From Burkholderiales bacterium (lineage in GTDB: Bacteria; Pseudomonadota; Gammaproteobacteria; Burkholderiales; Burkholderiaceae_C), in assembly GCA_016185015.1 (NCBI GenBank), contig JACPOI010000050.1, positions 1-64,000 on the forward strand: DNA of 64,000 bases, in the 5' to 3' direction. Made by a program: the position numbers and the translations under genes. Below are positions 63,564 to 64,000 of the stretch, one piece after another. The number at the start of each line of letters is the position of its first letter. Within the stretch, counting starts at the first letter, position 1. The notes beneath the pieces were generated by a model. The model did no database searches. It saw only the letters and a program-made list of their open reading frames with translations, and was not told the origin of the DNA.

Positions 63564-64000
63564 GTGCAACGCTCAAAAAATGATGTGTGGGTCGGCCTGT
63601 TTGTCCTGATCGGCGCGGGGGCCATCCTGTTCCTGGCGCTGCAGGCTGCGAATCTGCTGAACCTGAGCTTCCAGTCCACCTACCGTGTCGAGGCACGTTT
63701 CGATAACATCGGGGGGCTCAAGCCCAAGGCGGCCGTCAAGAGTGGTGGCGTGGTGGTGGGCCGCGTCGAGGGAATCACCTTTGACGACAAGACCTTCCAG
63801 GCCCGTGTGCTGCTGGCCATGGAGAGCCGCTACAAATTCCCCAAGGACAGTTCGCTCAAGATTCTCACCAGCGGTCTGCTGGGCGACCAGTACGTCGGCA
63901 TCGAAGCTGGCGCCGAAGAGAAGAACCTGGGCGCAGGCGACGTCATCTCCTCCACCCAGTCGGCCATCGTGCTGGAAAACCTGATCGGCCAGTTCATCTA
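63564..64000 (+). CDS. mlaD: Phospholipid transporter MCE subunit MlaD (partial)
   Basis: The first about 145 residues of MlaD: MQRSKNDVWVGLFVLIGAGA-like start (GTG GTG CAA at 63561/63564, with GAGGAGGG in front), a transmembrane helix (VWVGLFVLIGAGAILFLAL) and the MCE core (RFDNIGGLKPKAAVKSGGVV, then SSLKILTSGLLGDQYVGIEA). It runs off the window edge, so the length and C-terminus are unknown. Confidence 0.93.
   Translation, partial: MQRSKNDVWVGLFVLIGAGAILFLALQAANLLNLSFQSTYRVEARFDNIGGLKPKAAVKSGGVVVGRVEGITFDDKTFQARVLLAMESRYKFPKDSSLKILTSGLLGDQYVGIEAGAEEKNLGAGDVISSTQSAIVLENLIGQFI

Overview
The window looks like chromosome from a betaproteobacterium of the order Burkholderiales, most likely Comamonadaceae or a close relative. 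It is GC-rich with dense same-strand operons. It shows the betaproteobacterial order mrcA | pilMNOPQ-aroK-aroB-dgt, plus cyaY | lptM-like-lysA, cytochrome c4-ccsBA, msrPQ, gltBD and mlaFED.

Layout. (1) Positions 1-9185 are an accessory, lower-GC region. It holds the end of a CzcE-like metal protein gene, a PAP2 phosphatase and a diacylglycerol kinase whose gene starts are partly duplicated, then a phage-like XRE/gp16 divergent switch with three unknown genes behind the repressor. Next come the remains of a Tn7-like transposon (tnsA, 5' part of tnsB, a 5'-truncated RES-domain toxin gene, tniQ) and a SIS-HAD fusion gene. The region ends at a Tn7-like terminus carrying three spaced repeats (9107-9185). 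(2) 9350-18527 is an eight-gene, tightly coupled operon: CHASE2-adenylate cyclase, MlaE-like permease, CHASE2 protein, periplasmic caspase-DUF4384 protein, an MlaF-like ATPase that has lost its catalytic motifs, an MCE (MlaD-like) protein, a TPR-like lipoprotein and a second DUF4384-like secreted protein. Convergent to it is a secreted TPR-CHAT protease (18635-21814). This is the best candidate for an undescribed system. (3) 21928-30361 is envelope glycan and lipid work: BNR-repeat protein, GT39, GtrA, GT9, metK and two LpxL/HtrB-type acyltransferases. (4) 30355-40769 holds a hydrolase, engB, cytochrome c4, the System II cytochrome c maturation pair, msrPQ, an FNR-box-linked di-iron ODP protein, lysA, an LptM-like lipoprotein and cyaY. 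(5) 40770-54769 holds PBP1a, the type IV pilus assembly operon pilMNOPQ, aroK, aroB, dgt, an MFS transporter, a DUF1415 protein, a methyltransferase and a glycine-zipper lipoprotein. (6) 54788-64000 holds a REP-associated tyrosine transposase with a hairpin at its start codon, gltBD and the start of a canonical mlaFED operon.

How the parts relate. The intact mlaFE(D) at the right end gives an internal reference that shows how far the MlaF-like subunit of the 9350-18527 operon has decayed. The transposon terminus lies about 165 bp upstream of that operon's first start codon, so it may have changed the operon's regulation. Both caspase-fold peptidases (caspase and CHAT) carry signal peptides and keep their His/Cys dyads, which points to proteolysis or signalling in the cell envelope rather than in the cytoplasm.
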